Source of the DNA: Heterostelium multicystogenum
Taxonomy: Eukaryota > Evosea > Eumycetozoa > Acytosteliales > Acytosteliaceae
Length of the DNA: 64,000 nucleotides
Assembly (NCBI GenBank): GCA_003667245.1
Contig: RCNN01000020.1
Span: forward strand, 1 to 64,000
Direction: 5' to 3'
In this document: positions 29,733 to 39,148 of the stretch, piece by piece
Layout of the letters: each line of letters starts with the position of its first letter
How positions within the stretch are numbered: position 1 is the first letter of the stretch
The notes under the pieces: generated by a model
What the model was told of the DNA's origin: nothing
Database searches by the model: none
Seen by the model: the letters and a program-made list of their open reading frames with translations, nothing else
Position numbers and translations under genes: made by a program

Positions 29733-30600
29733 ATGCTGCGTCGGTTAAAATTTCTGGTGATGTTGCTGACCCTCAGCCTGGTGCTTGCCGGCTGCAATCG
29801 GGTGGGCCTGGCCTATCGCAATCTGGATGTGATCATCCCCTGGACCCTCAGCGACTACCTGGAAATGAACGCCGGGCAGAAGAGCTGGTTCAACGACACA
29901 CTCAAGGAACACCTGGCCTGGCATTGCACCACACAATTGCCGGGCTACCTGGACTGGCTCGATCGCCTGCAACAGATGGTCGACACCAACCAGGTGACTG
30001 ACGCCGCCCTGCAAACCCGTACCGCCGAAGCCAAACAAGCCATTGCCGAGAGCGCCCGGGCGATCACGCCGTCCGCCGTCGAGCTACTGCAGGGGCTGGA
30101 CGACCAGCAAGTACAGGATATGGAGCAAGCGTTCGCCAAGGACCTGCGCAAGCGTCAGGACGAATACCTGAAACCGCTCCTCGAGCAGCAGATCAAGGAA
30201 CGCGCCGAGCGCATGAATAAGCGCCTCGATGCGTGGCTCGGGCCGTTAAGTGCCAGCCAGCAGAATCGCGTCACCGCCTGGTCGATCGCCTTGGGTGAGC
30301 AGAACCAACAATGGATTGGCAACCGCGCCCACTGGCAAACACTATTTATCGCAGCCGTCAAAGACCGCCACAGCAGCGATTTCCCACAGAAGATCGAGCA
30401 ACTGCTGGTGAACCGCGAAAAGCCTGTGGACGCCGGAATATCGCCAGGCCTACGCCCAGACCGAAGCCGCTGCCCGCAGCCTGATCGTCGACCTGATGGC
30501 GGAAAGCACCGTGCAACAACGCCAAAAGCTGACACAAAAGATCGACAAGGTGCGCAGCGACTTCAAGGCACTTAAATGCCTGAAGGCTGGCACCCCATAG
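29733..30600 (+). CDS. DUF6279-type lipoprotein (frameshifted)
   Basis: Predicted lipoprotein of unknown role. Seen: lipobox LTLSLVLAGCNRVGLAYRNL, then a largely alpha-helical body with LDVIIPWTLSDYLEMNAGQK and ALQTRTAEAKQAIAESA, and KDLRKRQDEYLKPLLEQQIK. A frame change at about 30422 restores SLIVDLMAESTVQQRQKLTQ and the tail DFKALKCLKAGTP. About 289 codons. The open frame begins at 29700, but the lipoprotein signal begins at 29733. The pattern YRNLDVIIPW is typical of the pseudomonad family. Confidence 0.8.
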
Positions 30601-30603
30601 TCA

Positions 30604-30994
30604 TCAGGCAATCTGTGGTTTGGAAGCCAGTTCATCAAACGTCGCCGGATCCAGCGCATCCGCCTGCTCGTCCAGCACCTGACGCGGGTGATTATCACCG
30701 GGGATACAGCTGTCGATCAGGCTCAGCAACTGTGAGCCGCGCTGGGTCAATTTGAAGTTCTCACCATTGCCGCACTCTTCCTCTGACCGCGACTCAATAA
30801 AGCCGTGCTTGAACAACAACGCCTCGTAATCCGCCGCGAGCTTTTTAAACTCATCGAGATTACCGATGGGCTCTCCGGCGGCGGCCCTTTTTAGTCGCTT
30901 CTTCCTCGGCGTATTTGCGTGGGGCGAAGCTGGCGCCACCGTTCTGTACCTCATGCAGCAGTCGTTCGATCAAATCCCAATCGTAAGTCGTCAT
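30604..30994 (-). CDS. hypothetical protein with winged-helix-like C-terminus (frameshifted)
   Basis: Not recognised with certainty; the layout resembles DUF2513-type proteins. Seen: MTTYDWDLIERLLHEVQNGG at the start, then after an indel near 30885 EPIGNLDEFKKLAADYEALL, FKHGFIESRSEEECGNGENF and KLTQRGSQLLSLIDS, a helix-strand order like the end of a winged helix, followed by an acidic tail. About 130 aa. Convergent with the DUF6279 gene, only 3 bases apart. Confidence 0.65.
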
Positions 30995-31148
30995 CCTGAT
31001 TCCTCCTGAAGGCACACGAAATAGGCCCTTCAAAGGTGTGACATGCCGGACCCGTCGTCCGTTCAGCCTAGCGTACGGACGCGATTTCGCTGAACTTTTC
31101 AGTGCTCACGGCCCTCAACCGTTCATCACCGCCATGGAGGTCCGAATC

Positions 31149-31424
31149 ATGAAAACCCTGCTGAATATGGCCGTCGCCGCCACGCTGCTTGCCGCCCTGC
31201 CCGCCTGGGCCTGCACGCTCGAAGAAGCCACCGCCAAACGTGAACAACTGGCCAAGGAAGTGACCAAGCTCACCCAACAGAACCCGGAGAAGGCCAAGGA
31301 GATCAACGAAGAATTGCAGAACATGAAGTTGGAAACCGCCAGCGCGGACCTGCCCGACAAGTGCCAACTGATCGACCAGCGCCTCAAGGAAATGGACGAA
31401 GCAGCGGCCAAGGCCAAAAACTGA
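31149..31424 (+). CDS. small exported coiled-coil protein (91 aa)
   Basis: Seen: signal peptide MAVAATLLAALPAWA, then CTLEEATAKREQLAKEVTKL, a heptad-like coiled coil, and a second conserved Cys (DLPDKCQLIDQRLKEMD) that could pair with the first Cys in the periplasm. No named family recognised. An in-frame ATG lies upstream at 31038, but the signal peptide and a GGAGG RBS support 31149. Followed by a strong terminator. Confidence 0.78.
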   Translation: MKTLLNMAVAATLLAALPAWACTLEEATAKREQLAKEVTKLTQQNPEKAKEINEELQNMKLETASADLPDKCQLIDQRLKEMDEAAAKAKN

Positions 31425-31430
31425 GGCGAA

Positions 31431-31459
31431 AAAAAAACCGGACATTGTCCGGTTTTTTT
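31431..31459. terminator. bidirectional intrinsic terminator
   Basis: Stem CCGGAC-att-GTCCGG flanked by seven A on one side and seven T on the other. It serves both the 91-aa gene and the helicase gene. Confidence 0.9.
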
Positions 31460-31471
31460 ATGGCTCAAGCC

Positions 31472-32818
31472 TTACTCGGCAGCCGGTGCTTCCGGCTTGC
31501 GGCGCTTCAGAGGCGCCATGCCGTCCTTGCTGACCAACGACAGGTTGTCGGTCTTTGGACGGTTGGCAATCTTGCGCTTGGTCGGCGACTTGGCACCGGC
31601 CTTCTTCTTGTCGCCCTTGGCGTCGACCTTTTTCTTCTTCACGCCAACGGCCTTGCCCGATGCCTTGACCTTCTTCGGCCCGCCGTAGGTGCCTTTGACT
31701 TCCTTGATGGTGCGGCGCTCGAACGACTGCTTCAAGTAGCGCTCGATGCTCGACATCAGGTTCCAGTCGCCATGGCAGATCAGCGAGATCGCCAGGCCAT
31801 CGTTGCCGGCACGCCCGGTACGACCGATACGGTGTACGTATTCGTCGCCGCTGCGGGGCATATCAAAGTTGATCACCATGTCCAGGCCATCCACGTCCAG
31901 GCCGCGGGCGGCAACGTCGGTGGCGACCAGGATCTTCACGCCGCCTTGCTTGAGGCGGTCGATGGCCAGCTTGCGGTCCTTCTGGTCTTTCTCACCGTGC
32001 AGGACGAACGCCTTGTACTCCTGAGCCACCAGGCGACCGTAGATGCGGTCGGCCATGGCCCGGGTGTTGGTGAACACGATAGCCTTCTGATAGGTCTCGT
32101 TGGCCAGCAACCAGTTTAGGATCTGCTCTTTGTGCACGTTGTGGTCAGCAGTGATGATCTGCTGACGGGTGGTCGAGTTCAGGTCGCTGACGTTGTTGAC
32201 CTGCAGGTGCTCAGGGTTGTTCAGGACCTTGGCGACCATGTCGCGCAGGGTCGAACCACCGGTGGTGGCCGAGAACAGCATGGTCTGCTGGCGGTTGACG
32301 CACTCTTGCACCAGGCGCTGCACGTCGTCGGCAAAGCCCATGTCGAGCATGCGGTCGGCTTCGTCGAGCACCAGGACTTCAACTTCCTTGAGGTCCAGGT
32401 TGCCGGCGTTCAGTTGTTCGATCATCCGGCCCGGGGTGCCGATCAGGATGTCCGGCACCTTGCGCAGCATGGCGGCCTGGACCTTGAAGTCTTCGCCGCC
32501 GGTGATCAGGCCGGACTTGATGAAAGTGAACTGCGAGAAACGCTCCACTTCCTTCAAGGTCTGCTGGGCCAGTTCGCGGGTCGGCAGCAGGATCAGGGTC
32601 TTGATGCTGACACGGACTTTCGCCGGGCCGATCAGACGGTTAAGGATCGGCAGGACGAAAGCGGCGGTCTTGCCACTCCCGGTTTGAGCCGTCACCCGCA
32701 GGTCACGCCCTTCGAGCGCGAGCGGGATGGCCGCTGCTTGCACAGGCGTTGGCTCGACAAATTTAAGCTCGGCCACGGCTTTGAGCAGGCGTTCGTGCAG
32801 GGCGAATTGGGAAAACAC
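31472..32818 (-). CDS. DEAD-box ATP-dependent RNA helicase (SrmB-like)
   Basis: Cytoplasmic RNA helicase, probably in ribosome assembly or RNA remodelling. Seen: FVEPTPVQAAAIPLALEGRD, which is the Q motif, TAQTGSGKTAAF (Walker A), LLPTRELAQQ, VLVLDEADRMLDMGF with the DEAD box, MLFSATTGG, VATDVAARGLD and VHRIGRTGRAG. The C-terminus is very Lys-rich (residues about 370-440), typical of an RNA-binding tail. Intact. A GTG at 32818, preceded by GAGGTAG, gives VFSQFALHERLL and fits relatives better than the upstream ATG at 32842. Confidence 0.92.
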   Translation of the reverse strand: MFSQFALHERLLKAVAELKFVEPTPVQAAAIPLALEGRDLRVTAQTGSGKTAAFVLPILNRLIGPAKVRVSIKTLILLPTRELAQQTLKEVERFSQFTFIKSGLITGGEDFKVQAAMLRKVPDILIGTPGRMIEQLNAGNLDLKEVEVLVLDEADRMLDMGFADDVQRLVQECVNRQQTMLFSATTGGSTLRDMVAKVLNNPEHLQVNNVSDLNSTTRQQIITADHNVHKEQILNWLLANETYQKAIVFTNTRAMADRIYGRLVAQEYKAFVLHGEKDQKDRKLAIDRLKQGGVKILVATDVAARGLDVDGLDMVINFDMPRSGDEYVHRIGRTGRAGNDGLAISLICHGDWNLMSSIERYLKQSFERRTIKEVKGTYGGPKKVKASGKAVGVKKKKVDAKGDKKKAGAKSPTKRKIANRPKTDNLSLVSKDGMAPLKRRKPEAPAAE

Positions 32819-33011
32819 GGGTGCTACCTCGAAGAAATACAAAAAAACAGCTGCATAGGGTAACGGTTTCGGGCGCCGAGGCCGAGTTTCTTTACGCGAA
32901 CTGGGTTAATCAGGCGCTTTTTTGTCAGGGGATTTGTCCACAACCACAACTTTGACGTACTTAAATGCTCTAATCGGCCCGTCACGTCTTACAGAAGAAT
33001 CGCGTTTACCC

Positions 33012-34310
33012 ATGGATATCAAACAGCTCTGGCTCAACGTCAAAGACCTTTGGGGCACCCTCGACGAACACCCGCTGCTGCATTCCAGCCTCGCGCTGAT
33101 GGTGTTGCTGGTAGTGGCATTGCTGCTCGGACGAGTGGCCCGCTACCTCATCCTGCACGCCGTCAAGCTGCTGGGCCGGCAACCCGCGCTGCACTGGCTC
33201 AATGACCTGCGGCACAACAAAGTCTTCCATCGCCTGGCACAGATGACGCCGTCACTGGTGATCCAGTTCGGCCTGTACCTGGTGCCGGACCTGAGCAAGA
33301 CCGCCACCCTGTTCATCGGCAATGTCGCCCTGGCGTTCACCATTCTGTTCATGGTGCTGGCGATCAGTGCACTGCTCAACGCCCTGCTGGACATCTATGC
33401 CCGCACCGAACACGCCCGCACCCGCTCGATCAAGGGCTACGTGCAGTTGGCGAAGATGGTGCTGTTCGTGTTTGGCGCCATCATCATCGTCGCCACGTTG
33501 ATCGACCGCTCGCCACTGCTGCTGCTTTCCGGTCTGGGTGCAATGTCGGCGGTGATTCTGTTGGTCTACAAGGACACCCTGCTGTCGTTCGTCGCCAGTG
33601 TGCAACTGACCAGCAACGACATGCTGCGGGTCGGCGACTGGATCGAAATGCCCCAGGTCGGCGCCGACGGTGACGTGGTCGACATCACCCTGCACACCGT
33701 CAAAGTGCAGAACTTCGACAAGACCATCGTCTCGATTCCCACCTGGCGCCTGATGTCCGAGTCGTTCAAGAACTGGCGCGGCATGCAGGCCTCCGGTGGC
33801 CGGCGGATCAAGCGCAGCCTGTATATCGACGCCAGCGGCGTGCGTTTCATCCGCGACGACGAAGAGCTGAAGCTCACCCAGGTACACCTGCTGACCGACT
33901 ACATGAGCCGCAAGAAGGCCGAGCTCAAGGCCTGGAACGAAGCCCAGGGCAATGTCGCGGCGATGTCCGCCAACCGCCGACGCATGACCAATATCGGCAC
34001 CTTCCGCGCGTATGCCCTGGCCTATCTGAAAAGCCATCCGGAGATCCAGCCGAACATGACCTGCATGGTGCGGCAGATGCAGACCACCGCCCAGGGCATT
34101 CCGCTGGAGATCTACTGCTTCACCCGCACCACCGCATGGGCCGACTACGAGCGGATCCAGGGCGATATCTTCGACTACCTGCTGGCGGTGCTGCCGGAAT
34201 TTGGTTTGAGCCTGTACCAGCAGCCGAGCGGCGGTGACTTGCGGGCGGGGATGTTACCGGCGGTGCTGGGGGCCAGTCACCTGCCCCCGGCGGAAAAGGC
34301 AGTGATGTAA
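33012..34310 (+). CDS. mechanosensitive ion channel protein (YbdG/MscS family)
   Basis: Inner-membrane mechanosensitive channel homologue of the YbdG type, thought to help in mild hypo-osmotic shock. Seen: four or five hydrophobic segments (ALMVLLVVALLLG, LYLVPDLSKTATLF, VALAFTILFMVLAIS, MVLFVFGAIIIVATL), then the MscS core GLGAMSAVILLVYKDTLLSF, the beta domain DMLRVGDWIEMPQVGADGDV and FDKTIVSIPTWRLMSESFKN, both family hallmarks. 432 aa, intact. The ORF extends upstream to 32922, but MDIKQLWLNVKDL at 33012 is the likely start. Confidence 0.9.
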   Translation: MDIKQLWLNVKDLWGTLDEHPLLHSSLALMVLLVVALLLGRVARYLILHAVKLLGRQPALHWLNDLRHNKVFHRLAQMTPSLVIQFGLYLVPDLSKTATLFIGNVALAFTILFMVLAISALLNALLDIYARTEHARTRSIKGYVQLAKMVLFVFGAIIIVATLIDRSPLLLLSGLGAMSAVILLVYKDTLLSFVASVQLTSNDMLRVGDWIEMPQVGADGDVVDITLHTVKVQNFDKTIVSIPTWRLMSESFKNWRGMQASGGRRIKRSLYIDASGVRFIRDDEELKLTQVHLLTDYMSRKKAELKAWNEAQGNVAAMSANRRRMTNIGTFRAYALAYLKSHPEIQPNMTCMVRQMQTTAQGIPLEIYCFTRTTAWADYERIQGDIFDYLLAVLPEFGLSLYQQPSGGDLRAGMLPAVLGASHLPPAEKAVM

Positions 34311-34314
34311 CAAC

Positions 34315-34350
34315 AAAAAACGGCACAACCCGAGTTGTGCCGTTTTTTTT
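34315..34350. terminator. bidirectional intrinsic terminator
   Basis: Stem CGGCACAAC-ccga-GTTGTGCCG with A-run before and eight T after, between the convergent channel and hydrolase genes. Confidence 0.92.
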
Positions 34351-34360
34351 GCGTTGGACC

Positions 34361-35005
34361 TTACTTGACCTGACGCTGCGGCGCGCCGTGAACCATGGTG
34401 TAGGCGTAATCCACGCCCATGCCGTAAGCGCCGCTGTGCTCCTGTACCAGGCCCATCACCGCGTCGTAGGTTTCCTTGTGAGCCCAGTCACGCTGGTATT
34501 CCAACAGCACTTGCTGCCAGGTGACCGGTACCGCGCCCGCCTGAATCATCCGTTGCACCGACATGTCATGCGCTTCTTTGCTGGTGCCGCCGGAGGCGTC
34601 GGTGACGATGTACACCTCGTAGCCTTCGGCCAGGGCTTCCAGGGCCGGGAAGTTCAGGCACACCTCGGTCCACAGGGCCGCCATGATCAGCTTCTTGCGC
34701 CCGGTGGCCTTCACCGCGGCCACCAGCGCCTTGTCTTCCCAGGAGTTCATCGAGGTGCGCTCGATCGGCTGCTGGTCCGGGAACACGTCCAGCAGTTCCG
34801 GCCAGATGTAGCCGCTGAAGCTCTTGGTCTCAACCGAGGTCAGGATGGTCGGCACGTTGAAGATCCTGGCGGCCTTGGCCAGCGCCACCGTGTTGTTCTT
34901 CAGGGTCTGGCGATCGATCGACTGCACGCCAAAGGCCATCTGCGGCTGGTGGTCGATCAGGATCAGGGTGGAGTTGGCTGGGTTGAGCAATTCGCGAATA
35001 GACAT
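34361..35005 (-). CDS. YcaC-like isochorismatase-family hydrolase
   Basis: Cysteine hydrolase of the isochorismatase fold, closest to YcaC; physiological substrate unknown. Seen: STLILIDHQPQMAFGV with the catalytic Asp (about residue 18), ILTSVETKSFSGYIWPELLD, ERTSMNSWED and ALWTEVCLNFPALEALAEGY with the catalytic Cys (about residue 116). 214 aa, intact. Divergent from a LysR gene starting at 35159, which may regulate it. Confidence 0.9.
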   Translation of the reverse strand: MSIRELLNPANSTLILIDHQPQMAFGVQSIDRQTLKNNTVALAKAARIFNVPTILTSVETKSFSGYIWPELLDVFPDQQPIERTSMNSWEDKALVAAVKATGRKKLIMAALWTEVCLNFPALEALAEGYEVYIVTDASGGTSKEAHDMSVQRMIQAGAVPVTWQQVLLEYQRDWAHKETYDAVMGLVQEHSGAYGMGVDYAYTMVHGAPQRQVK

Positions 35006-35158
35006 GGTGACTTCCTTTTAATGGTTTCGATTCGGTAAGGGGTGCGTTCAGCGCCGCTGTGAAGCTTGGCTGGCGGCTTGGAAGTAACTTTATGGGATGG
35101 ATAAAATCGAGACAATTACCTAAAATAGAGAATCATTGATTCTAAAAAAGGGACAATC

Positions 35159-36065
35159 ATGGACCGTATCGAATGCATGCGGGCGTTTGTCGTCACGGTC
35201 GGCGAGAACGGCTTCGCGGCCGCCGCGCGAGCCATGGACGTACCGCGCTCAAAAGTCAGCAAACAGATTCAGGCGCTGGAAGAAGCCATAGGCGTGCAAC
35301 TGCTTCAGCGCACCACCCGCAGCCTGCATTTGACGGAGGCCGGGGCCGAGTATTTTGAAGCTGCGCGTGAAGTACTGGCCGCCCTGGACGAGGCCGAACA
35401 GCGAGCCAGAGACGGCATCGGGGAGTTACGGGGAGTGTTGCGGGTCAATGCGCCGATGTCGTTCGGGCTGCATCGCCTGGGGCGGTTGATTCCGCTGTTC
35501 CATGAACAGCATCCGCATATCGAACTGCAACTGGTGCTCAGTGACCAGCAGGTGGACCCGGTACGCGGCGGGTTCGACGTGACCATCCGCATCGCCAGCA
35601 TGCCCGACTCAACGATGATCGCCCGCCAGTTGGCACCTGCGCCAAGGATCATGGTGGCTGCGCCAGCCTACCTGGCACGCGCGGGCATACCGCAGACCCC
35701 GCAAGACCTGCGCCACCACCAATGCCTCAATTATGGGTATCTGCAAAGCGGCGTCAGCCTGCAATTGAGCAAGGGCCAGGAAAACCCAGCGGGTCAACGT
35801 TACCGGCCCTCTGCACGCCAACAACGGCGACCTGCTGGCCCAGGCGGCAGAGGCCGGGATGGGCATCGCGCTGTTGCCGGACTTTATCGTCGAAGACGCC
35901 CTGAGCGCTGGGCGCCTGGTGCCGGTGCTCTGCGAATGGCAGGCGCCGGCAATCACCATCAATGCGGTTTATTCGTCAGCGCGACGCGTGCCGCAAAAGA
36001 CCCGCGCATTCATTGATTTTTTGCTGACGCAATTGGCGCCGACGACCGCAGGCCCAGCCGGCTGA
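35159..36065 (+). CDS. LysR-family transcriptional regulator (frameshifted)
   Basis: LysR regulator of the DsdC/PerR-like subgroup often paired with a divergent enzyme gene. Seen: ECMRAFVVTVGENGFAAAAR and DVPRSKVSKQIQALEEAIG helix-turn-helix, GVLRVNAPMSFGLHRLGRLI, FDVTIRIASMPDSTMIARQL. The frame changes near 35785, after which VNVTGPLHANNGDLLAQAAE, AGMGIALLPDFIVEDALSAG and the tail follow. About 302 codons. The 3' end overlaps the convergent DMT gene by 56 bases. Confidence 0.87.
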
Positions 36066-36891
36066 TCCACACCGCCCCGAGAATCACCAAGCCGCCCAGC
36101 AGCAACCTGCCCAACGGTTCATGCTGATTCCAGATCAGCAAGTTCAGCAAACAACCCCACCGGCACATGCAGGTTGTTCATCACCGCCAACGTGCCACCG
36201 TTGACCATGCACGCGCCCTTGTTCCACCAGTACATACCAGTGCCGTGCTGACCAGACCGAGGAACACCAAAACGCCCCACTGCAACGGCGCTTCCGGCAG
36301 GTAGTTGGCCTTGCCGAACATCAGGAACGCCGGCAACGCCACCGCCAACGCGCCGAGGTAGAAGTAGCCAAAGCGCCGGTAATGCGGCAGATCACTCGGA
36401 TGACGGGCCACCAGATGCTTATAAAGCACCTGCCCGGCGGCGTAGGTGAAGTTGGCCAGTTGCAGCAGCAGGAAGCCCATGAAGAAGTTCGGGGTGATCT
36501 GGTCGAAGCGAATCACCGCTGCCCCCGCCACCGCCACCAGTGCGGCCACCAGCGCCCACGGGTTGAAGCGGCGGTTCAGGGCGTCTTCGATCAGGGTCAC
36601 GTGCAACGGTGTCAGGATGGTGAACAGCAACACCTCCGGCACCGTCAGTACGCGAAAGCTCAGGTACAGGCACACGTAGGTCACGCCGAACTGCAGTGCG
36701 CCGATCAACAGCATGCCGCGCATGAACGCCGGCTCCACCGAGCGCCAGCGGGTCAGCGGGATAAACACCAGCCCGGCCAACAGTACACGCACCAGCACCG
36801 CGAAATAACTGTCGACGTGACCGGCCAGGTATTCGCCGATCAAGCTGAAGGAAAACGCCTGGATCAGCGTCACAACAAGTAGATAGCCCAT
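36010..36891 (-). CDS. EamA/DMT superfamily transporter (frameshifted)
   Basis: Ten-helix drug/metabolite exporter. Seen: MGYLLVVTLIQAFSFSLIGE, VRVLLAGLVFIPLTRW, GALQFGVTYVCLYLSFRVLT, a typical EamA segment, TPLHVTLIEDALNRRFNPWA, and after a frame change near 36225 YWWNKGACMVNGGTLAVMNN, then after another near 36150 the last helices LLLGGLVILGAVWISRLG. About 294 codons. Start 36891 has a GAGGCGAG RBS; an in-frame upstream ATG adds 20 non-family residues. Confidence 0.87.
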
Positions 36892-36954
36892 GCTCGCCTC
36901 ATTTTGAATGGGCGCGACATTAGCGGTTTTTCCGCGCGTTACGAAACTCAAGGC

Positions 36955-36990
36955 AAAAAAAACCCGACCTCGCTAAAAGCGTCAGTCGGG
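36955..36990 (-). terminator. intrinsic terminator after azoR
   Basis: On the minus strand CCCGAC..CGCT-TTT-AGCG..GTCGGG followed by eight T, between azoR and the DMT gene. Confidence 0.85.
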
Positions 36991-37095
36991 CGGGAGCACT
37001 CAGGAGCAAAAAGTGCAAAGGGAGGTTCGATACGCGTACTTGAAGGGTTGCGTGGAGCTATCTAAACAGCGGGCGATTATCTGACGATTAACATC

Positions 37096-37695
37096 TCACG
37101 CCACTTGGGCCAACAACGCCTTGGCCTGGTTCAAACCCTTCTCCTGGAAATCACCGCCCAGGTTCACACCCTCGGCATGAATGAACGTGACGTCATGGAT
37201 GCCGATAAAGCCCATGACCTGACGCAGGTACGGTTCCTGGTGGTCGGTGCTGCCACCGGCGTGAATGCCGCCGCGGGCGGTCAGCACAAAGGCGCGCTTG
37301 TCGGTCAGCAGGCCCTGGGGGCCGGTGGCGGTGTACTTGAAGGTCACACCGGCACGCAGCACATGGTCGAGCCAGGCTTTGAGGGTGCTGGGAATCGCGA
37401 AGTTGTACATCGGCGCGGCCATCACCAACACATCGGCGGCCAGCAACTCATCGGTCAGTTCGTTGGAGCGGTCCAGGGAGGCCTGCTCAACCGTGCTGCG
37501 CTGCTCGGCAGGTTTCATCCAGCCGCCCAACAGATTGGCATCCAGGTGCGGAACCGGGTTGATGGCGAGGTCTCGTACGGTGATCTGATCAGCCGGATGG
37601 GCGACTTTCCATTGGCTGATGAATTGTTGGGTCAGCTGCCGGGAGATTGAGTCCTGCTGACGGGCGCTGCTTTCGATGATCAGAACACGGGCCAT
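37096..37695 (-). CDS. azoR: FMN-dependent NADH-azoreductase
   Basis: Flavodoxin-fold NADH:quinone/azo reductase. Seen: MARVLIIESSARQQDSISRQ, the FMN phosphate loop, AADVLVMAAPMYNFAIPSTL with MYNF that binds the flavin, LKAWLDHVLRAGVTFKYT and VLTARGGIHAGG. 199 aa, the usual length, intact. Single gene with its own terminator downstream. Pseudomonads carry several azoR copies; which one this is cannot be told. Confidence 0.93.
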   Translation of the reverse strand: MARVLIIESSARQQDSISRQLTQQFISQWKVAHPADQITVRDLAINPVPHLDANLLGGWMKPAEQRSTVEQASLDRSNELTDELLAADVLVMAAPMYNFAIPSTLKAWLDHVLRAGVTFKYTATGPQGLLTDKRAFVLTARGGIHAGGSTDHQEPYLRQVMGFIGIHDVTFIHAEGVNLGGDFQEKGLNQAKALLAQVA

Positions 37696-37846
37696 GATTA
37701 TGTAAGCTCCATCGGTGAATGCTGTAAGGCGATGGAGTGAAGGTTAGACAGGGTCCGTTCGATTAAAAAGCGTAAAAAACTGCTATAACCCATCTAGAAA
37801 TTTGTTTATAAGCGGAGTATTGCTGTACGCAAGCTCCGCTTTTGCC

Positions 37847-38161
37847 TTATTTCGGTGCGCAGGTGAGCTGGATACGCATCTTGATAACGGCACGGTTGAA
37901 TTTGACCGTGGTATTGGTGGTTTTCCCTGCTGCAACCGTGACCTTGCGCGTACGCGGGGCTTCCGGGCCGTTGGTAAAGCGTACCTTGCACTCCGCGTCA
38001 TTGGGGCCGTAGTTGGTGAGTTGGATCGAACTGATAGTGCTGTCGACGTCCGACGCGCTGTAATCGATCTTCACGCCCTGAATGTCTTTCGTCACATCGG
38101 TACTGAATGCAAACGCACTCAACGGCAGCAACGCCAGCAGCACACAACAGAATTTTCTCAT
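37847..38161 (-). CDS. small exported protein, often mis-named 3-phosphoglycerate kinase
   Basis: Periplasmic 104-aa protein of unknown function. Seen: signal peptide MRKFCCVLLALLPLSAFAFS, then a beta-rich domain with DIQGVKIDYSASDVDSTISS, two Cys (AECKVRF and LTCAPK) likely forming a disulfide. I recall near-identical pseudomonad proteins carrying the name 3-phosphoglycerate kinase; nothing here resembles that enzyme. Start 38161 directly precedes the signal peptide, while an in-frame ATG at 38209 does not add a sensible N-terminus. Divergent from a LysR gene. Confidence 0.8.
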   Translation of the reverse strand: MRKFCCVLLALLPLSAFAFSTDVTKDIQGVKIDYSASDVDSTISSIQLTNYGPNDAECKVRFTNGPEAPRTRKVTVAAGKTTNTTVKFNRAVIKMRIQLTCAPK

Positions 38162-38210
38162 TCGGCAGTCTCCAATAAGGACCGCCAGCTTAGGACAAGA
38201 GGAGCTCATC

Positions 38211-39135
38211 TTGAAAGCGCCCCGCGTTACCCTTGATCAATGGCGCACCTTGCAAGCCGTGGTCGACCATGGCGGCTTCGCCCAGGCGGCCGAAGCGCTG
38301 CACCGCTCGCAATCCTCGGTGAGCTACACCGTGGCCCGCATGCAGGATCAGCTCGGCGTGCCGCTGCTGCGCATTGACGGGCGCAAGGCCGTGCTCACCG
38401 AAGCCGGTGAAGTGCTGCTGCGCCGCTCCCGGCAACTGGTGAAAAACGCCAGCCAACTGGAAGACCTGGCCCACCATATGGAACAAGGCTGGGAAGCCGA
38501 GGTGCGGCTGGTGGTCGACGCGGCCTACCCCAACGCCCGCCTGGTGCGCGCCCTCACTGCCTTTATGCCGCAAAGCCGTGGCTGCCGGGTGCGTTTGCGC
38601 GAAGAGGTGTTTGTCCGGCGTCGAAGAGCTGTTGATGGACGGCATGGCCGACCTCGCCATCAGCGGGTTCATCATTCCCGGTTACCTCGGTACGGAAATG
38701 AGCGACGTCGAATTTGTCGCCGTGGCCCACCCCGAACATCCGCTGCATCAATTGCACCGCGAACTGAGCTTCCAGGATCTGGAAAGCCACATGCAGGTGG
38801 TGATCCGCGACTCCGGCCGCCAGCAGCCACGGGACGTCGGCTGGCTCGGCGCCGAGCAGCGCTGGACCGTCGGCAGCCTGCCCACCGCCGCCACCTTCGT
38901 CAGCAGCGGCCTGGGCTTCGCCTGGCTGCCGCGACACCTGATCGAACGTGAACTCAAGGAAGGCCTGCTCAAGCTACTGCCCCTGGAACGGGGTGGCAGC
39001 CGCAACCCGACCTTCTATCTTTACTCGAACAAGGACAAACCCCTGGGCCCGGCCACGCAGATTCTCGTCGAGTTGCTGCGCACCTTCGACACTGCACCAC
39101 TGGACGCGCCATTCGCCGCACCGCAGCAAGCCTGA
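38211..39135 (+). CDS. LysR-family transcriptional regulator (frameshifted)
   Basis: LysR regulator with TTG start at 38211 supported by an AGAGGAG RBS eight bases upstream. Seen: VTLDQWRTLQAVVDHGGFAQ and LHRSQSSVSYTVARMQDQLG (helix-turn-helix), VRLVVDAAYPNARLVRALTA, and, after one indel near 38620, GVEELLMDGMADLAISGFII to FYLYSNKDKPLGPATQILVE. About 308 codons. It ends 13 bases before the hydrolase gene and may be co-transcribed with it. Confidence 0.87.
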
Positions 39136-39148
39136 ACAAGGAGTTCCC

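Noticed and set aside
37847..38161. 3-phosphoglycerate kinase annotation for the small exported protein
   Set aside because: 104 aa with a signal peptide and two Cys; none of the kinase motifs. The name seems to be an inherited database error.
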